The translations under genes were made by a program, and so were the position numbers. Below are positions 30,065-43,060 of a stretch of DNA of 64,000 nucleotides, in pieces; positions within the stretch are counted from its first letter, which is position 1, and each line of letters begins with the position of its first letter. The stretch spans positions 558,001-622,000 of the forward strand of contig JARCOQ010000010.1 of assembly GCA_029207755.1 (NCBI GenBank), in the 5' to 3' direction. Under the pieces are notes generated by a model that saw nothing but the letters and a program-made list of their open reading frames with translations, was not told the DNA's origin and did not search any database. Origin of the DNA: Chamaea fasciata (Eukaryota > Chordata > Aves > Passeriformes > Sylviidae).

Positions 30065-33000
30065 CATCCCACTTGAATGGTCCATTCAGTGTGAAAGGAT
30101 TTTGAAAAGAAGAGGAAGAGTATCAAGCAGAGAGAGGAAATAGTGCAGAAATGGCAGAAATGTGCTCTACTGAGAGCACATCTACAACAGTGACAAGTTA
30201 GGAGTCTGGGTTCGCTTTATTTTGGTGGTGTTGTCTTCCCCAAATTTGTGGATAAAATTCAAGGGAATGCATGATGTACTTTCTTTTACATCCTGTGTAT
30301 TGAGATAAGATGGAAATCCAGTGTACAAATGAAACTGCACTTTGGAGAGGCTGGAAATGTTGGGCTAAGTTGGAGCCTGTATTTGTAATTAACTTTCAGC
30401 TGTGAGAAACAACACTTATGGTAGAGATGCAGTAAATGGTTTTCAGGTAAATGTGGCTATTATTTAGGGAAATTGAAAATTTAAATATGGATGTCGTTTG
30501 GATTGAAATTGGAAAGAAATGGTTTATGAAGTAGATCAGATCTTGGGAGGAAATGCAGATGATTCTCTTAGCTAAATCAAAGAGAGTGGGCAGCAGAATG
30601 AAATGGATGGGATTTGGGTTGAATTTTTATCACTGGTAGCAATGGCAGCCTGTGTCTGTGGTACTGCTAATAGGGGTAATCCTATTGCTGGGTTCTGCAT
30701 CTGTTTCCCAGGAGACAGCAGTGGTGGGAATGTTTGGGTGCCAGGCTGTTGCTGTGCTCATAATGGCTTGATGTCCATGGAGTGTTGGGGGCGCCAGGCG
30801 GTTGCTGTGGCCCCAGTGGGCTCCTGGAGTGTTTGGGGTGAGTGTGCAGTGCTGGGCACGGCCCTGGGCAGAGCAGCCTTGTGCCTGAGGGCAGGGGGAG
30901 GCCTCAGGAGGCTCTGGAGGATCAGCTGTGCCAGGGAAGCCCTCCTGCCAGCAGGGAAGCCCTCCTGCCAGCAGGCCTGTGGTGGTGGGTGAGTTACTTG
31001 CACTCTGTGACCCAACCAGAATGCTCAACTTTTAACTTGCTGTCAGGCCTTCAAACAAGATTTCCCTTCTTTCTAGATGACGCTGAAATATTGTCCAAAT
31101 GCGGTAAGCTGTGTCTGTGTTAGAATATCCTCCTTTCCTCATTGTTTGACCCAGGTTATTTTTAGTGCAATAGCATTGTATCTGTCCAAAAGAGTGTTCT
31201 AGAAAGAAGTTGCTGTCATGGTGCAATGTAGTTTCTAAATGACATTGCAGGTATTTGAGACATGTTCTAGTACTAATGACAGCTTTTTTCCTGCAATGAT
31301 TTCTTTAGGGTTCTTGTAGGTGGAAATGAGTGTTCTTTCAGCTTGAATGAAATGTTCTCGAAAGATGGTGTTGGGCCTAGACAGGCTTGACTTGTGTCAT
31401 GAGGTCATTCAGGGCTCAGATGCACTGCAAGTGATTGCATTTGTCATTTTCCACTTAATTTCTGAGCCAGAGAATAGGCTGGTTTAAAGAGCTTTAAGCA
31501 ACAAATGTTGAAGAGACTTACAGATTTATTTTGCCTTATGTCTGTGATTGCGTGCAATGATCAGGTTCTGTTCCTTAACCCCCAGGAGAAATGCCATGTC
31601 TGTAAATGCACGGTGAGATCAGGCCAGACTTGCTGGTGACAGGGCTCTGCAAGTTGTCCTTGTGGGCTGAATCTGAGTTTTAATTGTGTTCTGGACAGAA
31701 GGGCCGGCGATTGCTGCGCCGTGTTTTGGATGCGTGCAAAGCAGCAGGGAAGTTGGAGCTTGAGCAGGAGGACGCTGAGGTGGTTTTGTCGGAGCACCGG
31801 GGGCTCAGTGGGAGGTGTGTGAGACGTGAGGCAATTTGCAGGCAGCCTTTGGGGTGCTGGCTGTGCCGCTGCCGTCGGTGGTGCAGGAGCAGCCATGGGG
31901 TGTCAGCATTGCCCCACGTTCCCGCTGCGTGTCCCCGAGGCCGCTGCCACTGTCCTGGCACACTGTGCTGGCATTTGCAGAGTGCCAGCAAGGGTGCTGG
32001 GCTTGCTTTAAAGTCCTGTGCTTGCCGTGTGCATGTAGATGATGTTTTCAAATGAATTTTAGCTGGAAAAAGGGAATTTTCAGAACGGGAATGAGGGACA
32101 GAGAAGAAAATGGAGATTTTCTGGAAATGTTTTTGCTAATGTAGCTGCAACTGCCTGTGTGGGATAACCCTGTTGTAGACTGCACCTTTTTGGATCCTTT
32201 CAGAGACGCCTATCTGGGCGATGTTGCCATTCCAGGGCTGGTGTTCTGGGACGTGAGATGTGTCCTTTGTGCCATTGTTATAGCTTTTCCCAACCACCTC
32301 TGGAGTGCTGGGAGAGTTCACTCTCTCTGTTTCCCTGGGTTTGGGATCTTGGGGCCTGTGCTGTCCCTCTGGAAGAAACCTGTTATAATCCCTCTATGAA
32401 ATTGAGATAGGAAGGTACAAAAGAGTTAACATCTCTTTTAAGAGTGGTGTATTACAAGTGCAAGATTTTGTTTGAGGAAAACATTCCCTAAACCTAAAAG
32501 AATAACTAAAGAAGGAGATATTTTAAAAAGGAATTGAAACTATTAATCAATCTTAAGAACGGAATGGATGATTTTATCTGAGGTTCACATCTTACAGACT
32601 GCTTGTCATGTGGCTCCAGAGAGTTTTGTTTTTTGGTTTTTTTTTTTATAATAATCTGGTTCAAGCATAATTGCAACTAGAAAATCAAATGCTTTTCAAT
32701 TGGTCCTGATGCCATGTCAGTGGTGTTTGGTTTAGAAGCTCTCTGTAGCACTGCCCTTTATCAGCTGATGAATTGCAGAAATAGGAGCAGTATTTCATCT
32801 TGCTAAGAGAAAGCATTTTAATAGTGCTGTGGATACGGGGGTAAATTGCAATAATTGAAGATTAAAAAACTATTCACCAAGTGTTCCTAGAACTTAAACA
32901 GAGAGCTCAGAGAAGTTGTGTGTGTGTGTGGGGAAACAGGATGTTCTGCCCAGGCTGGCAGAGCATCTCTATGTATGTTCATTGTTGAACCAGAACTAAT

Positions 33001-33312
33001 GATAACACTTAAATGACAGGTACTCTGGGTGATAAAAATGAATGGTTTGGTAAATGGGGGAGATGACAGCGTTAGGCAGAATAACTGGGCCATTTAGTGA
33101 GCTGTGCTAACACAGACCAGTGTATTATTACTCAGTGCACTTTTTGTGAGCAGGGGCATTCTTGGGTTACAAGGCTCTTTCTGACCAAAGCTTCAAAATT
33201 TATTGTGACTATTCGGTGTGACTCTTTGCGGACAAAACCTGAATGATGATAAATTCATAGGAAAAGTAGAATTTAGTTGCAGCAGAGGGGCATTTGATAC
33301 TAATACTGGTGA
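30065..33312 (+). repeat. Macrosatellite copy 6, type A
   Basis: First half of the second A-B dimer; nearly the same as copy 4. Confidence 0.92.
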
Positions 33313-36300
33313 CATCCCACTTGAATGGTCCATTCAGTGTGAAAGGATTTTGAAAAGAAGAGGAAGAGTATCAAGCAGAGAGAGGAAATAGTGCAGAAAT
33401 GGCAGAAATGTGCTCTACTGAGAGCACATCTACAACAGTGACAAGTTAGGAGTCTGGGTTCGCTTTATTTTGGTGGTGTTGTCTTCCCCAAATTTGTGGA
33501 TAAAATTCAAGGGAATGCATGATGTACTTTCTTTTACATCCTGTGTATTGAGATAAGATGGAAATCCAGTGTACAAATGAAACTGCACTTTGGAGAGGCT
33601 GGAAATGTTGGGCTAAGTTGGAGCCTGTATTTGTAATTAACTTTCAGCTGTGAGAAACAACACTTATGGTAGAGATGCAGTAAATGGTTTTCAGGTAAAT
33701 GTGGCTATTATTTAGGGAAATTGTAAAATATTGATATGCATGTCGTTTGGATTGAAATTGGAAAGAAATGGTTTATGAAGTAGATCAGATCTTGGGAGGA
33801 AATGCAGATGATTCTCTTAGCTAAATCAGAGAGGGTTGGCAGCAGAATGAAATGGATGGGATTTGGGTTGAATTTTTATCACTGGTAGCAATGGCAGCCT
33901 GTGTCTGTGGTACTGCTAATAGGGGTAATCCTATTGCTGGGTTCTGCATCTGTTTCCCAGGAGACAGCAGTGGTGGGAATGTTTGGGTGCCAGGCTGTTG
34001 CTGTGCTCATAATGGCTTGATGTCCATGGAGTGTTGGGGGCGCCAGGCGGTTGCTGTGGCCCCAGTGGGCTCCTGGAGTGTTTGGGGTGAGTGTGCAGTG
34101 CTGGGCACGGCCCTGGGCAGAGCAGCCTTGTGCCTGAGGGCAGGGGGAGGCCTCAGGAGGCTCTGGAGGATCAGCTGTGCCAGGGAAGCCCTCCTGCCAG
34201 CAGGGAAGCCCTCCTGCCAGCAGGCCTGTGGTGGTGGGTGAGTTACTTGCACTCTGTGACCCAACCAGAATGCTCAACTTTTAACTTGCTGTCAGGCCTT
34301 CAAACAAGATTTCCCTTCTTTCTAGATGATGCTGAAATATTGTCCAAATGCGGTAAGCTGTGTCTGTGTTAGAATATCCTCCTTTCCTCATTGTTTGACC
34401 CAGGTTATTTTTAGTGCAATAGCATTGTATCTGTCCAAAAGAGTGTTCTAGAAAGAAGTTGCTGTCATGGTGCAATGCAGTTTCTAAATGACATTGCAGG
34501 TATTTGGGACATGTTCTGGTACTAATGACAGCTTTTTTCCTGCAATGATTTCTTTAGGGTTCTTGTAGGTGGAAATGAGTGTTCTTTCAGCTTGAATGAA
34601 ATGTTCTCAAAAGATGGTGTTGGGCCTAGACAGGCTTGACTTGTGTCATGAGGTCATTCAGGGCTCAGATGCACTGCAAGTGATTGCATTTGTCATTTTC
34701 CACTTAATTTCTGAGCCAGAGAATAGGCTGGTTTAAAGAGCTTTAAGCAACAAATGTTGAAGAGACTTACAGATTTATTTTGCCTTATGTCTGTGATTGC
34801 GTGCAATGATCAGGTTCTGTTCCTTAACCCCCAGGAGAAATGCCATGTCTGTAAATGCACGGTGAGATCAGGCCAGACTTGCTGGTGACAGGGCTCTGCA
34901 AGTTGTCCTTGTGGGCTGAATCTGAGTTTTAATTGTGTTCTGGACAGAAGGGCCGGCGATTGCTGCGCCGTGTTTTGGATGCGTGCAAAGCACCAGGGAA
35001 GTTGGTGCTTGAGCAGGAGGACGCTGAGGTGGTTTTGTCGGAGCACCGGGGGCTCAGTGGGAGGTGTGTGAGACGTGAGGCAATTTGCAGGCAGCCTTTG
35101 GGGTGCTGGCTGTGCCGCTGCCGTCGGTGGTGCAGGAGCAGCCATGGGCTGTCAGCATTGCTCCACCTTCCCGCTGCGTGTCCCCGAGGCCGCTGCCACT
35201 GTCCTGGCACACTGTGCTGGCATTTGCAGAGTGCCAGCAAGGGTGCTGGGCTTGCTGCAAAGTCCTGTGCTTGCCGTGTGCATGTAGATGATGTTTTCAA
35301 ATTAATTTTAGCTCAAAAAAGGGAATTTTCAAAACGGGAATGAGGGACAGAGTAGAATTTTCTGGAAATGTTTTTGCTAATGTAGCTGCAACTGCCTGTG
35401 TGGGATAACCCTGTTGTAGACTGCACCTTTTTGGATCCTTTCAGAGACGCCTGTCTGGGTGATGTTGCCATTCCAGGGCTGGTGCTCTGGGACGTGAGAT
35501 GTGTCCTTTGTGTCATTGTTATAGCTTTTCCCAACCACAGCTGGAGTGTTGGGAGTGTTCACTCTCTCTGTTTCCCTGGGTTTGGGATCTTGGGGCCTGT
35601 GCTGTCCCTCTGGAAGAAACCTGTTATAATCCCTCTATGAAATTGAGATAGGAAGGTACATAAGAGTTAAAATCTCTTTTAAGAGTGGTGTATTACAAGT
35701 GCAAGATTTTGTTTGAGGAAAACATTCCCTAAACCTAAAAGAATAACTAAAGAAGGAGATATTTTAAATAGGAATTTAAACTACTAATCAATCTTAAGAA
35801 TGGAATGGATGATTTGATCTGAGGTTCACATCTTACAGACTGCTTGTCATGTGGCTCCAGAGGGTTTTGTTTTTTGGTTGTTTTTTTTTTTGAATAATCT
35901 GGTTCAAGCATAATTGCAACTAGAAAATCAAATGCTTTTCAATTGATCCTGATGTCATGTCAGTGGTGTTTGGTTTAGAAGCTCTCTGTAGCACTGCCCT
36001 TTATCAGCTGATGAATTGCAGAAATAGGAGCAGTATTTCATCTTGCTAAGAGAAAGCATTTTAATAGTGCTGTGGATACGGGGGTAAATTGCAATAATTG
36101 AAGATTAAAAAACTATTCACCAAGTGTTCCTAGAACTTAAACAGAGAGCTCAGAGAAGTTGTGTGTGTGTGTGGGGAAACAGGATGTTCTGCCCAGGCTG
36201 GCAGAGCATCTCTATGTATGTTCATTGTTGAACCAGAACTAATGATAACACTTAAATGACAGGTACTCTGGGTGATAAAAATGAATGGTTTGGTAAATGG

Positions 36301-36555
36301 GGGAGATGACAGCGTTAGGCAGAATAACTGGGCCATTTAGTGAGCTGTGCTAACACAGACCAGTGTATTATTACTCAGTGCACTTTTTGTGAGCAGGGGC
36401 ATTCTTGGGTTACAAGGCTCTTTCTGACCAAAGCTTCAAAATTTATTGTGACTATTCGGTGTGACTCTTTGCGGACAAAACCTGAATGATGATAAATTCA
36501 TAGGAAAAGTAGAATTTAGTTGCAGCAGAGGGGCATTTGATACTAATACTGGTGA
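33313..36555 (+). repeat. Macrosatellite copy 7, type B
   Basis: Second half of the second A-B dimer; nearly the same as copy 5. Confidence 0.92.
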
Positions 36556-39500
36556 CATCCCACTTGAATGGTCCATTCAGTGTGAAAGGATTTTGAAAAG
36601 AAGAGGAAGAGTATCAAGCAGAGAGAGGAAATAGTGCAGAAATGGCAGAAATGTGCTCTACTGAGAGCACATCTACAACAGTGACAAGTTAGGAGTCTGG
36701 GTTCGCTTTATTTTGGTGGTGTTGTCTTCCCCAAATTTGTGGATAAAATTCAAGGGAATGCATGATGTACTTTCTTTTACATCCTGTGTATTGAGATAAG
36801 ATGGAAATCCAGTGTACAAATGAAACTGCACTTTGGAGAGGCTGGAAATGTTGGGCTAAGTTGGAGCCTGTATTTGTAATTAACTTTCAGCTGTGAGAAA
36901 CAACACTTATGGTAGAGATGCAGTAAATGGTTTTCAGGTAAATGTGGCTATTATTTAGGGAAATTGAAAATTTAAATATGGATGTCGTTTGGATTGAAAT
37001 TGGAAAGAAATGGTTTATGAAGTAGATCAGATCTTGGGAGGAAATGCAGATGATTCTCTTAGCTAAATCAAAGAGAGTGGGCAGCAGAATGAAATGGATG
37101 GGATTTGGGTTGAATTTTTATCACTGGTAGCAATGGCAGCCTGTGTCTGTGGTACTGCTAATAGGGGTAATCCTATTGCTGGGTTCTGCATCTGTTTCCC
37201 AGGAGACAGCAGTGGTGGGAATGTTTGGGTGCCAGGCTGTTGCTGTGCTCATAATGGCTTGATGTCCATGGAGTGTTGGGGGCGCCAGGCGGTTGCTGTG
37301 GCCCCAGTGGGCTCCTGGAGTGTTTGGGGTGAGTGTGCAGTGCTGGGCACGGCCCTGGGCAGAGCAGCCTTGTGCCTGAGGGCAGGGGGAGGCCTCAGGA
37401 GGCTCTGGAGGATCAGCTGTGCCAGGGAAGCCCTCCTGCCAGCAGGGAAGCCCTCCTGCCAGCAGGCCTGTGGTGGTGGGTGAGTTACTTGCACTCTGTG
37501 ACCCAACCAGAATGCTCAACTTTTAACTTGCTGTCAGGCCTTCAAACAAGATTTCCCTTCTTTCTAGATGACGCTGAAATATTGTCCAAATGCGGTAAGC
37601 TGTGTCTGTGTTAGAATATCCTCCTTTCCTCATTGTTTGACCCAGGTTATTTTTAGTGCAATAGCATTGTATCTGTCCAAAAGAGTGTTCTAGAAAGAAG
37701 TTGCTGTCATGGTGCAATGTAGTTTCTAAATGACATTGCAGGTATTTGAGACATGTTCTAGTACTAATGACAGCTTTTTTCCTGCAATGATTTCTTTAGG
37801 GTTCTTGTAGGTGGAAATGAGTGTTCTTTCAGCTTGAATGAAATGTTCTCGAAAGATGGTGTTGGGCCTAGACAGGCTTGACTTGTGTCATGAGGTCATT
37901 CAGGGCTCAGATGCACTGCAAGTGATTGCATTTGTCATTTTCCACTTAATTTCTGAGCCACAGAATAGGCTGGTTTAAAGAGCTTTAAGCAACAAATGTT
38001 GAAGAGACTTACAGATTTATTTTGCCTTATGTCTGTGATTGCGTGCAATGATCAGGTTCTGTTCCTTAACCCCCAGGAGAAATGCCATGTCTGTAAATGC
38101 ACGGTGAGATCAGGCCAGACTTGCTGGTGACAGGGCTCTGCAAGTTGTCCTTGTGGGCTGAATCTGAGTTTTAATTGTGTTCTGGACAGAAGGGCCGGCG
38201 ATTGCTGCGCCGTGTTTTGGATGCGTGCAAAGCAGCAGGGAAGTTGGAGCTTGAGCAGGAGGACGCTGAGGTGGTTTTGTCGGAGCACCGGGGGCTCAGT
38301 GGGAGGTGTGTGAGACGTGAGGCAATTTGCAGGCAGCCTTTGGGGTGCTGGCTGTGCCGCTGCCGTCGGTGGTGCAGGAGCAGCCATGGGGTGTCAGCAT
38401 TGCCCCACGTTCCCGCTGCGTGTCCCCGAGGCCGCCGCCACTGTCCTGGCACACTGTGCTGGCATTTGCAGAGTGCCAGCAAGGGTGCTGGGCTTGCTGC
38501 AAAGTCCTGTGCTTGCCGTGTGCATGTAGATGATGTTTTCAAATGAATTTTAGCTGGAAAAAGGGAATTTTCAGAACGGGAATGAGGGACAGAGAAGAAA
38601 ATGGAGATTTTCTGGAAATGTTTTTGCTAATGTAGCTCCAACTGCCTGTGTGGGATAACCCTGTTGTTGACTGCATCTTTTTGGATCCTTTCAGAGATGC
38701 CTGCCTGGGTGATGTTGCCATTCCAGGGCTGGTGTTCTGGGACGTGAGATGTGTCCTTTGTGCCATTGTTATAGCTTTTCCCAACCACCTCTGGAGTGCT
38801 GGGAGAGTTCACTCTCTCTGTTTCCCTGGGTTTGGGATCTTGGGGCCTGTGCTGTCCCTCTGGAAGAAACCTGTTATAATCCCTCTATGAAATTGAGATA
38901 GGAAGGTACAAAAGAGTTCAAATCTCTTTTAAGAGTGGTGTATTACAAGTGCAAGATTTTGTTTGAGGAAAACATTCCCTAAACCTAAAAGAATAACTAA
39001 AGAAGGAGATATTTTAAATAGGAATTTAAACTACTAATCAATCTTAAGAATGGAATGGATGATTTGATCTGAGGTTCACATCTTACAGACTGCTTGTCAT
39101 GTGGCTCCAGAGGGTTTTGTTTTTTGGTTGTTTTTTTTTTTGAATAATCTGGTTCAAGCATAATTGCAACTAGAAAATCAAATGCTTTTCAATTGATCCT
39201 GATGCCATGTCGGTGGTGTTTGGTTTAGAAGCTCTCTGTAGCACTGCCCTTTATCAGCTGATGAATTGCAGAAATAGGAGCAGTATTTCATCTTGCTAAG
39301 AGAAAGCATTTTAATAGTGCTGTGGATACGGGGGTAAATTGCAATAATTGAAGATTAAAAAACTATTCTCCAAGTGTTCCTAGAGCTTAAATAGAGAGCT
39401 CAGAGAAGTTGTGTGTGTGTGTGTGGGGAAACAGGATGGTCTGCCCAGGCTGGCAGAGCATCTCTATATATGTTCATTGTTGAACCAGAAATAATGATAA

Positions 39501-39807
39501 CACTTAAATGGCAGGTACTCTGGGTGATAAAAATGAATGGTTTGGTAAATGAGGGAGATGACACTGTTAGGCAGAATAACTGGGCCGTTTAGTGAGCTGT
39601 GCTAACACAGACCAGTGTATTATTACTCAGTGCACTTTTTGTGAGCAGGGGCATTCTTGGGTTACAAGGCACTTTCTGAGCAAAGCTTCAAAATTTATTG
39701 TGACTATTCGGTGTGACTCTTTGCGGACAAAACCTGAATGATGATAAATTCATAGGAAAAGTAGAATTTAGTTGCAGCAGAGGGGCATTTGGTACTAATA
39801 CTGGTGA
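36556..39807 (+). repeat. Macrosatellite copy 8, mosaic
   Basis: Type A on the left (AAAATTTAAATATGG). It has the GCTTGCTGCAAAG state in the middle, close to copies 1-2, and the TTGGTTGTTTTT tail shared with types B and 9-11. Confidence 0.9.
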
Positions 39808-42800
39808 CATCCCACTTGAATGGTCCATTCAGTGTGAAAGGATTTTGAAAAGAAGAGGAAGAGTATCAAGCAGAGGGAGGAAATAGTGCAGAAATGGCGG
39901 AAATGTGCTCTACTGAGAGCACATCTACAACAGTGACAAGGTAGGAGTCTGGATTTGCTTTATTTTGGTGTTGTTGTCTTCCCCAAATTTGTGGATAAAA
40001 TTCAAGGGAATGCATGACGTACTTTCTTTTACATCCTATGTATTGAGATAAGATGGAAATCCAGTGTACAAATGGAACTGCACTTTGGAGAGGCTGGAAA
40101 TGTTGGGCTAAATTGGAGCCTGTATTTGTAATTAACTTTCAGCTGTGAGAAACAACACTTGTGATAGAGATGCAGTAAATGGTTTTCAGGTAAATGTGGC
40201 TATTATTTAGGGAAATTGTAAAATATTGATATGCATGTCGTTTGGATTGAAATTGGAAAGAAATGGTTTATGAAGTAGATCAGATCTTGGGAGGAAATGC
40301 AGATGATTCTCTTAGCTAAATCAAAGAGAGTGGGCAGCAGAATGAAATGGATGGGATTTGGGTTGAATTTTTATCACTGGTAGCAATGGCAGCCAGTGTC
40401 TGTGGTACTGCTAATAGGGGTAATCCTATTGCTGGGTTCTGCATCTGTTTCCCAGGAGACAGCAGTGGTGGGAATGTTTGGGTGCCAGGCTGTTGCCGTG
40501 CTCATATTGGGTTGACGTCCATGGAGTGCTGGGGGCGCCAGGCGGTTGCTGTGGCCCCAGTGGGCTCCTGGAGTGTTTGGGGTGAGTGTGCAGTGCTGGG
40601 CACGGCCCTGGGCAGAGCAGCCTTGTGCCTGAGGGCAGGGGGAGGCCTCAGGAGGCTCTGGAGGATCAGCTGTGCCAGGGAAGCCCTCCTGCCAGCAGGG
40701 AAGCCCTCCTGTCAGCAGGCCTGTGGTGGTGGGTGAGTTACTTGCACCCTGTGACCCAACCAGAATGCTCAACTTTTAACTTGCTGTCAGGCCTTCAAAC
40801 AAGATTTCCCTTCTTTCTAGATGATGCTGAAATATTGTCCAAATGCGGTAAGCTGTGTCTGTGTTAGAATATCCTCCTTTCCTCATTGTTTGACCCATGT
40901 TATTTTTAGTGCAATAGCATTGTATCTGTCCAAAAGAGTGTTCTAGAAAGAAGTTGCTGTCATGGTGCAATGCAGTTTCTAAATGACATTGCAGGTATTT
41001 GAGACATGTTCTGGTACTAATGACAGCTTTTTTCCTGCAATGATTTCTTTAGGGTTCTTGTAGGTGGAAATGAGTGTTCTTTCAGCTTGAATGAAATGTT
41101 CTCAAAAGATGGTGTTGGGCCTAGACAGGCTTGACTTGTGTCATGAGGTCATTCAGGGCTCAGATGCACTGCAAGTGATTGCATTTGTCATTTTCCACTT
41201 AATTTCTGAGCCACAGAATAGGCTGGTTTAAAGAGCTTTAAGCAACAAATGTTGAAGAGACTTACAGATTTATTTTGCCTTATGTCTGTGATTGCGTGCA
41301 ATGATCAGGTTCTGTTCCTTAACCCCCAGGAGAAATGCCATGTCTGTAAATGCACGGTGAGATCAGGCCAGACTTGCTGGTGACAGGGCTCTGCAAGTTG
41401 TCCTTGTGGGCTGAATCTGAGTTTTAATTGTGTTCTGGACAGAAGGGCCGGCGATTGCTGCGCCGTGTTTTGGATGCGTGCAAAGCAGCAGGGAAGTTGG
41501 AGCTTGAGCAGGAGGACGCTGAGGTGGTTTTGTCGGAGCACCGGGGGCTCAGTGGGAGGTGTGTGAGACGTGAGGCAATTTGCAGGCAGCCTTTGGGGTG
41601 CTGGCTGTGCCGCTGCCGTCGGTGGTGCAGGAGCAGCCATGGGGTGTCAGCATTGCCCCACGTTCCCGCTGCGTGTCCCCGAGGCCGCCGCCACTGTCCT
41701 GGCACACTGTGCTGGCATTTGCAGAGTGCCAGCAAGGGTGCTGGGCTTGCTGCAAAGTCCTGTGCTTGCCGTGTGCATGTAGATGATGTTTTCAAATGAA
41801 TTTTAGCTGGAAAAAGGGAATTTTCAGAACGGGAATGAGGGACAGAGAAGAAAATGGAGATTTTCTGGAAATGTTTTTGCTAATGTAGCTCCAACTGCCT
41901 GTGTGGGATAACCCTGTTGTTGACTGCATCTTTTTGGATCCTTTCAGAGACGCCTGCCTGGGTGATGTTGCCATTCCAGGGCTGGTGTTCTGGGACGTGA
42001 GATGTGTCCTTTGTGCCATTGTTATAGCTTTTCCCAACCACCTCTGGAGTGCTGGGAGAGTTCACTCTCTCTGTTTCCCTGGGTTTGGGATCTTGGGGCC
42101 TGTGCTGTCCCTCTGGAAGAAACCTGTTATAATCCCTCTATGAAATTGAGATAGGAAGGTACAAAAGAGTTCAAATCTCTTTTAAGAGTGGTGTATTACA
42201 AGTGCAAGATTTTGTTTGAGGAAAACATTCCCTAAACCTAAAAGAATAACTAAAGAAGGAGATATTTTAAATAGGAATTTAAACTACTAATCAATCTTAA
42301 GAATGGAATGGATGATTTGATCTGAGGTTCACATCTTACAGACTGCTTGTCATGTGGCTCCAGAGGGTTTTGTTTTTTGGTTGTTTTTTTTTTTGAATAA
42401 TCTGGTTCAAGCATAATTGCAACTAGAAAATCAAATGCTTTTCAATTGATCCTGATGCCATGTCAGTGGTGTTTGGTTTAGAAGCTCTCTGTAGCACTGC
42501 CCTTTATCAGCTGATGAATTGCAGAAATAGGAGCAGTATTTCATCTTGCTAAGAGAAAGCATTTTAATAGTGCTGTGGATACGGGGGTAAATTGCAATAA
42601 TTGAAGATTAAAAAACTATTCTCCAAGTGTTCCTAGAGCTTAAATAGAGAGCTCAGAGAAGTTGTGTGTGTGTGTGTGGGGAAACAGGATGGTCTGCCCA
42701 GGCTGGCAGAGCATCTCTATGTATGTTCATTGTTGAACCAGAAATAATGATAACACTTAAATGGCAGGTACTCTGGGTGATAAAAATGAATGGTTTGGTA

Positions 42801-43060
42801 AATGAGGGAGATGACACTGTTAGGCAGAATAACTGGGCCGTTTAGTGAGCTGTGCTAACACAGACCAGTGTATTATTACTCAGTGCACTTTTTGTGAGCA
42901 GGGGCATTCTTGGGTTACAAGGCACTTTCTGAGCAAAGCTTCAAAATTTATTGTGACTATTCGGTGTGACTCTTTGCGGACAAAACCTGAATGATGATAA
43001 ATTCATAGGAAAAGTAGAATTTAGTTGCAGCAGAGGGGCATTTGGTACTAATACTGGTGA
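39808..43060 (+). repeat. Macrosatellite copy 9
   Basis: One of three nearly identical copies with an exact spacing of 3,253 bp. Confidence 0.92.
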
